Positions 4,963 through 7,251 of a stretch of 7,251 bases of DNA are shown in pieces; positions within the stretch are counted from its first letter, which is position 1; each line of letters opens with the position of its first letter. A model generated the notes under the pieces. The model did not search any database, was not told the DNA's origin, and was given only the letters and a program-made list of their open reading frames with translations. The stretch is from the NCBI GenBank assembly GCA_020439605.1, contig JAGQSI010000093.1:1-7251 (forward strand), given 5' to 3'. The translations under genes were made by a program, and so were the position numbers. Source of the DNA: Acidimicrobiales bacterium. GTDB taxonomy: Bacteria; Actinomycetota; Acidimicrobiia; Acidimicrobiales; Iamiaceae.

Positions 4963-6555
4963 ATGGGAGATGTGCGGGTCAGGACCTTGGTGGTTCGTTG
5001 CCCGGACTGGTCTGTGTATGCGGCGCAGCCGGGGCCGTCGGATCCTTTGGTTGTGGTGCGGGCAAATCGGGTGGTTGCGTGTTCCATGGCAGCTAGGTCT
5101 GCGGGGGTGGAGGTTGGGCTGCGGCGCCGTGAAGCCCAGCGTCGTTGCCCTGAGGTGAAGGTGGTTGGTTATGACCCCGGCCGTGACTTACGTGCTTTTG
5201 AGAGGGTTGCTGCTTGTCTCGATGAGATAACTCCAGGGGTTGAGATCACATCTCCGGGAATGTTGTCGTTCGGGACTCGTGGGCCTTCGCGCTATTTCGG
5301 CGGGGATGAACCTCTTGGTGAGAAGGTGCTGGACGCCGTTAGGACTGCTTTGGATGGTCGCTGGCCGGCATACGTGGGGATAGCCGATGGCTTTTTCAGT
5401 GCTCTACGAGCCAGCCATCAAGCCCAAGTCGACGCTCGGGAGGCGATGGTTGTCCCGGTTGGCTGCAGCGATGAATTCTTGGCATCTCACCCCACTTCTT
5501 CGTTGCTCGAAGTGCTTGACGTGGCTGATCTGGTGGATGTGTGGGTAAGGCTCGGGTTGTCCAATTTGGGTTTGGTATCTCAGCTTTCGACGGGGGATAT
5601 TTCTGCGCGTTTTGGACCGACCGGGTTGGCTGCTCATCGTGTGGCGAGAGGGTTTGATCTTCGGCCTTTGGATCTTCAGATCCCAGAGGAGGACCTGAGT
5701 GTTTCCATGGAGTTCGAGGACCCTTTGGATCGGGTGGATCGTGGAGTCTTTGCGGCCAAGGCTCTCGCTGAGCAACTAAATAGCCGCCTCAGCGAACTGG
5801 GTGTGGGGTGTACGCGTGTCCAGGTGTATGCCCGTACGCAAGGAGGGGAGGAGCTTTCACGTCAGTGGAGACACGAAGGAACTCTGAGCGATGTTGCATT
5901 GGCGCAAAGGGTCAGGTGGCAACTCGATGGTTGGTTGAGCCCATCTTCTGGCGCTCGAAGCGTTAGCCCCGCTCCAAGTTCTGGTTTGGTGTGTTTGTCG
6001 TTGACTCCCCTTGAGGTGCAACCGGACTCGGGTCGTCAACTTGGCTTTTGGGGTGGGGAGTCTCGTATCGACGAGAGAGTTTCACGAGCCATCGTGAGGC
6101 TTCAGAGCCAGTTGGGCACACAAGCGGTCAGGCTTGTGCAGATTCGTGGGGCGAGAGATCCGGCTCAGAGGGTGCACCAATCCCCGGCAGAACCAGATGG
6201 TCGTCTTGGCGATAGCTGTCCTGTGGACGCTCCGTGGCCGGGACAGGTCCCATCTCCGGCACCAGCGGTTGTATTTGAGGAACCACTGAGGGTTCTCGTG
6301 CTGGACGAAGCCGGTAGGGAAGTGGGGGTGTCAGGTCGGGGAGAACTGAGCGCTGCGCCTGCTGTGATCGAAAGACCTGGCTGTGCGCGTCGGGCGCTCA
6401 TTGGTTGGGCTGGGCCATGGCTGGCGCAGGAGCGTTGGTGGGATAATCAAAGTCAACGTCGCCGGGTGCGCTTCCAGGTGATTGACGACAGAAACGAGGC
6501 GATGTTGTTGTGTGTCGAAGGCGGACTGTGGTGGTTGGAGGCCGCCTATCAGTAG
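4963..6555 (+). CDS. imuB: ImuB, catalytically inactive Y-family polymerase homologue
   Basis: ImuB bridges the sliding clamp, ImuA and DnaE2 in the SOS-induced mutasome. The 530-residue product starts VRTLVVRCPDWSVYAAQ, the family's altered version of the Y-family motif around DMDAFFASVE; the first catalytic Asp appears to be Cys13. The second catalytic motif (SIDEA in DinB) corresponds to EITSPG (94-99), lacking Asp and Glu, so polymerase activity is not expected. Palm and finger sequence continues with ANRVVACSMAARSAGVEVGLRRREAQRRCP (34-63). A clamp-binding motif QLGFWG is at 359-364, like the QLPLWG-type motif of mycobacterial ImuB. The C-terminal half has PWPG (424-427) and ends in the typical RRVRFQV...VEGGLWWLEAAY (from 500). 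The frame stays open 70 codons upstream, but that part overlaps imuA in another frame. It is cotranscribed with imuA. Confidence 0.93.
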   Translation: MGDVRVRTLVVRCPDWSVYAAQPGPSDPLVVVRANRVVACSMAARSAGVEVGLRRREAQRRCPEVKVVGYDPGRDLRAFERVAACLDEITPGVEITSPGMLSFGTRGPSRYFGGDEPLGEKVLDAVRTALDGRWPAYVGIADGFFSALRASHQAQVDAREAMVVPVGCSDEFLASHPTSSLLEVLDVADLVDVWVRLGLSNLGLVSQLSTGDISARFGPTGLAAHRVARGFDLRPLDLQIPEEDLSVSMEFEDPLDRVDRGVFAAKALAEQLNSRLSELGVGCTRVQVYARTQGGEELSRQWRHEGTLSDVALAQRVRWQLDGWLSPSSGARSVSPAPSSGLVCLSLTPLEVQPDSGRQLGFWGGESRIDERVSRAIVRLQSQLGTQAVRLVQIRGARDPAQRVHQSPAEPDGRLGDSCPVDAPWPGQVPSPAPAVVFEEPLRVLVLDEAGREVGVSGRGELSAAPAVIERPGCARRALIGWAGPWLAQERWWDNQSQRRRVRFQVIDDRNEAMLLCVEGGLWWLEAAYQ

Positions 6556-6568
6556 TGAGAGCGATCAG

Positions 6569-7251
6569 CTATGCCGGCGCTAGTTCTTCGTCTCTGCGGC
6601 TGGCGAAACGCTTGCCTGCCTTTTCGATACGAGACATCCGTTTGAAGAGTTGGTCTCTGGCCTTGTCGGCTTGCGCACCTAGGCCTTCGAGTTTGTCGAT
6701 TCCCCACTGCCGCACGATTACCGGTACGAGGACCGAGTCATGGTGCACGAGGAAGTCGTAGATGCCGGCTCGCGCTATGGCGTGGGCATGGGTCTCGAAG
6801 TCGATTATCCCGGTACCGGGCATTTCGAAATCTCGGACTTCTTGTTCGATCGCGATCACCATGGCATCAGCGTCTAGCGCCAAAGCAGCGCTGCCGAGGT
6901 CTCGGTAGAAGAGATGGTGGCGGTTCTCGTCGGCGGCCACTCGCTTCATGATTTCGTATCCGGCCCGGTCATCTAGAAGCTTGCCGGTGTTGTGGTGGGC
7001 GATGCGGGTGGCGAGTTCTTGGAGTGTCACGTAGACGATGCCGTTGACAATGTCGTTCTTGGCGGGAACTTCGCCACCTGAGACCTGCGCCATGCGGGCG
7101 CGCTCTAGAGCTACCGGGTCGATCGAGCGGGTTACGGTCAGGTAGTCCCGCAATACGATGGAGTGGCGCCCTTCTTCGGCGGTCCAGCGCCGGACCCAGG
7201 TTCCCCATGCGTTATCGCCTCCGTAGAGAGATTCGATGGTGCGGAAGTAGT
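6569..7251 (-). CDS. Acyl-[acyl-carrier-protein] desaturase, C-terminal part
   Basis: The frame enters from the right edge and gives the last 226 residues; the N-terminus is outside. It belongs to the soluble diiron stearoyl-ACP desaturase family (PF03405), which introduces a double bond into acyl chains on acyl-carrier protein using O2 and reduced ferredoxin. Diiron ligands visible, numbered from the first complete codon, are E26 and H29 in TAEEGRHS, E78 in VTLQELATRIAHHNTG, and E108 and H111 in AADENRHHLFYRDL. These parallel E143/H146, E196 and E229/H232 of the castor enzyme; the first Glu ligand lies beyond the edge. The tail is basic and helical. It resembles mycobacterial DesA proteins, which keep this fold. 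The TTG at 7151-7153 is not a start, since the conserved motif continues upstream. It converges on imuB with 13 bp between. Confidence 0.93.
   Translation of the reverse strand, partial: YFRTIESLYGGDNAWGTWVRRWTAEEGRHSIVLRDYLTVTRSIDPVALERARMAQVSGGEVPAKNDIVNGIVYVTLQELATRIAHHNTGKLLDDRAGYEIMKRVAADENRHHLFYRDLGSAALALDADAMVIAIEQEVRDFEMPGTGIIDFETHAHAIARAGIYDFLVHHDSVLVPVIVRQWGIDKLEGLGAQADKARDQLFKRMSRIEKAGKRFASRRDEELAPA

Noticed and set aside
6165..6401. 78-codon minus-strand frame inside imuB
   Set aside because: It is low-complexity Ser/Gly/Pro sequence antisense to the conserved C-terminal half of ImuB.
6556..6568. Terminator between convergent imuB and desaturase genes
   Set aside because: The 13-bp gap and its flanks show no stable hairpin and no T-run.

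Overview
The window looks like chromosomal DNA of a moderately GC-rich actinobacterium, most likely of the class Acidimicrobiia (inference from gene content). Pointers are an actinobacterial-type imuA-imuB mutasome pair under a CGAAC-N4-GTTCG LexA box, a stand-alone Nfu/NifU N-domain protein joined to a c-type cytochrome lipoprotein, a soluble diiron acyl-ACP desaturase, and many apparently leaderless gene starts. There are no RNA genes, CRISPR arrays, IS elements or phage genes, and no gene-free stretch longer than about 70 bases. It reads as ordinary, tightly packed housekeeping and stress-response sequence.

Layout. (1) 1-167, minus strand: the first 55 residues of a GH38 alpha-mannosidase that runs off the left edge. 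It diverges, across only 36 bp, from a 100-aa GYD-domain protein (204-506, plus). (2) 510-734, minus: a 74-aa protein of unknown function, converging on the GYD gene with 3 bp between. Behind it is an OsmC-family peroxidase-like protein (785-1258, minus), divergent from rnhB (RNase HII, 1294-1995, plus). (3) 2057-2458, plus: a small four-helix membrane protein whose end overlaps the end of a convergent AI-2E-family permease (2442-3515, minus). Both stop codons lie in one perfect inverted repeat. (4) 3584-4281, plus: the Nfu_N-like protein and a cytochrome c lipoprotein joined by an ATGA overlap. (5) 4326-6555, plus: imuA and imuB, an SOS-inducible translesion-synthesis accessory pair. The LexA box sits in the spacer of the imuA promoter. 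The polymerase partner dnaE2 is not in the window. (6) 6569-7251, minus: the C-terminal 226 residues of an acyl-ACP desaturase, converging on imuB and running off the right edge.

The most general pattern is in the gene starts. At five of nine independent starts an exact TANNNT -10 hexamer ends 6-8 nt before the ATG or GTG, so transcription should begin at or next to the start codon; three more starts fit loosely. Only osmC has a convincing Shine-Dalgarno sequence. I used this pattern to choose several start codons. The best-supported regulatory element is the imuA promoter. I did not see a clearly novel multi-gene system.
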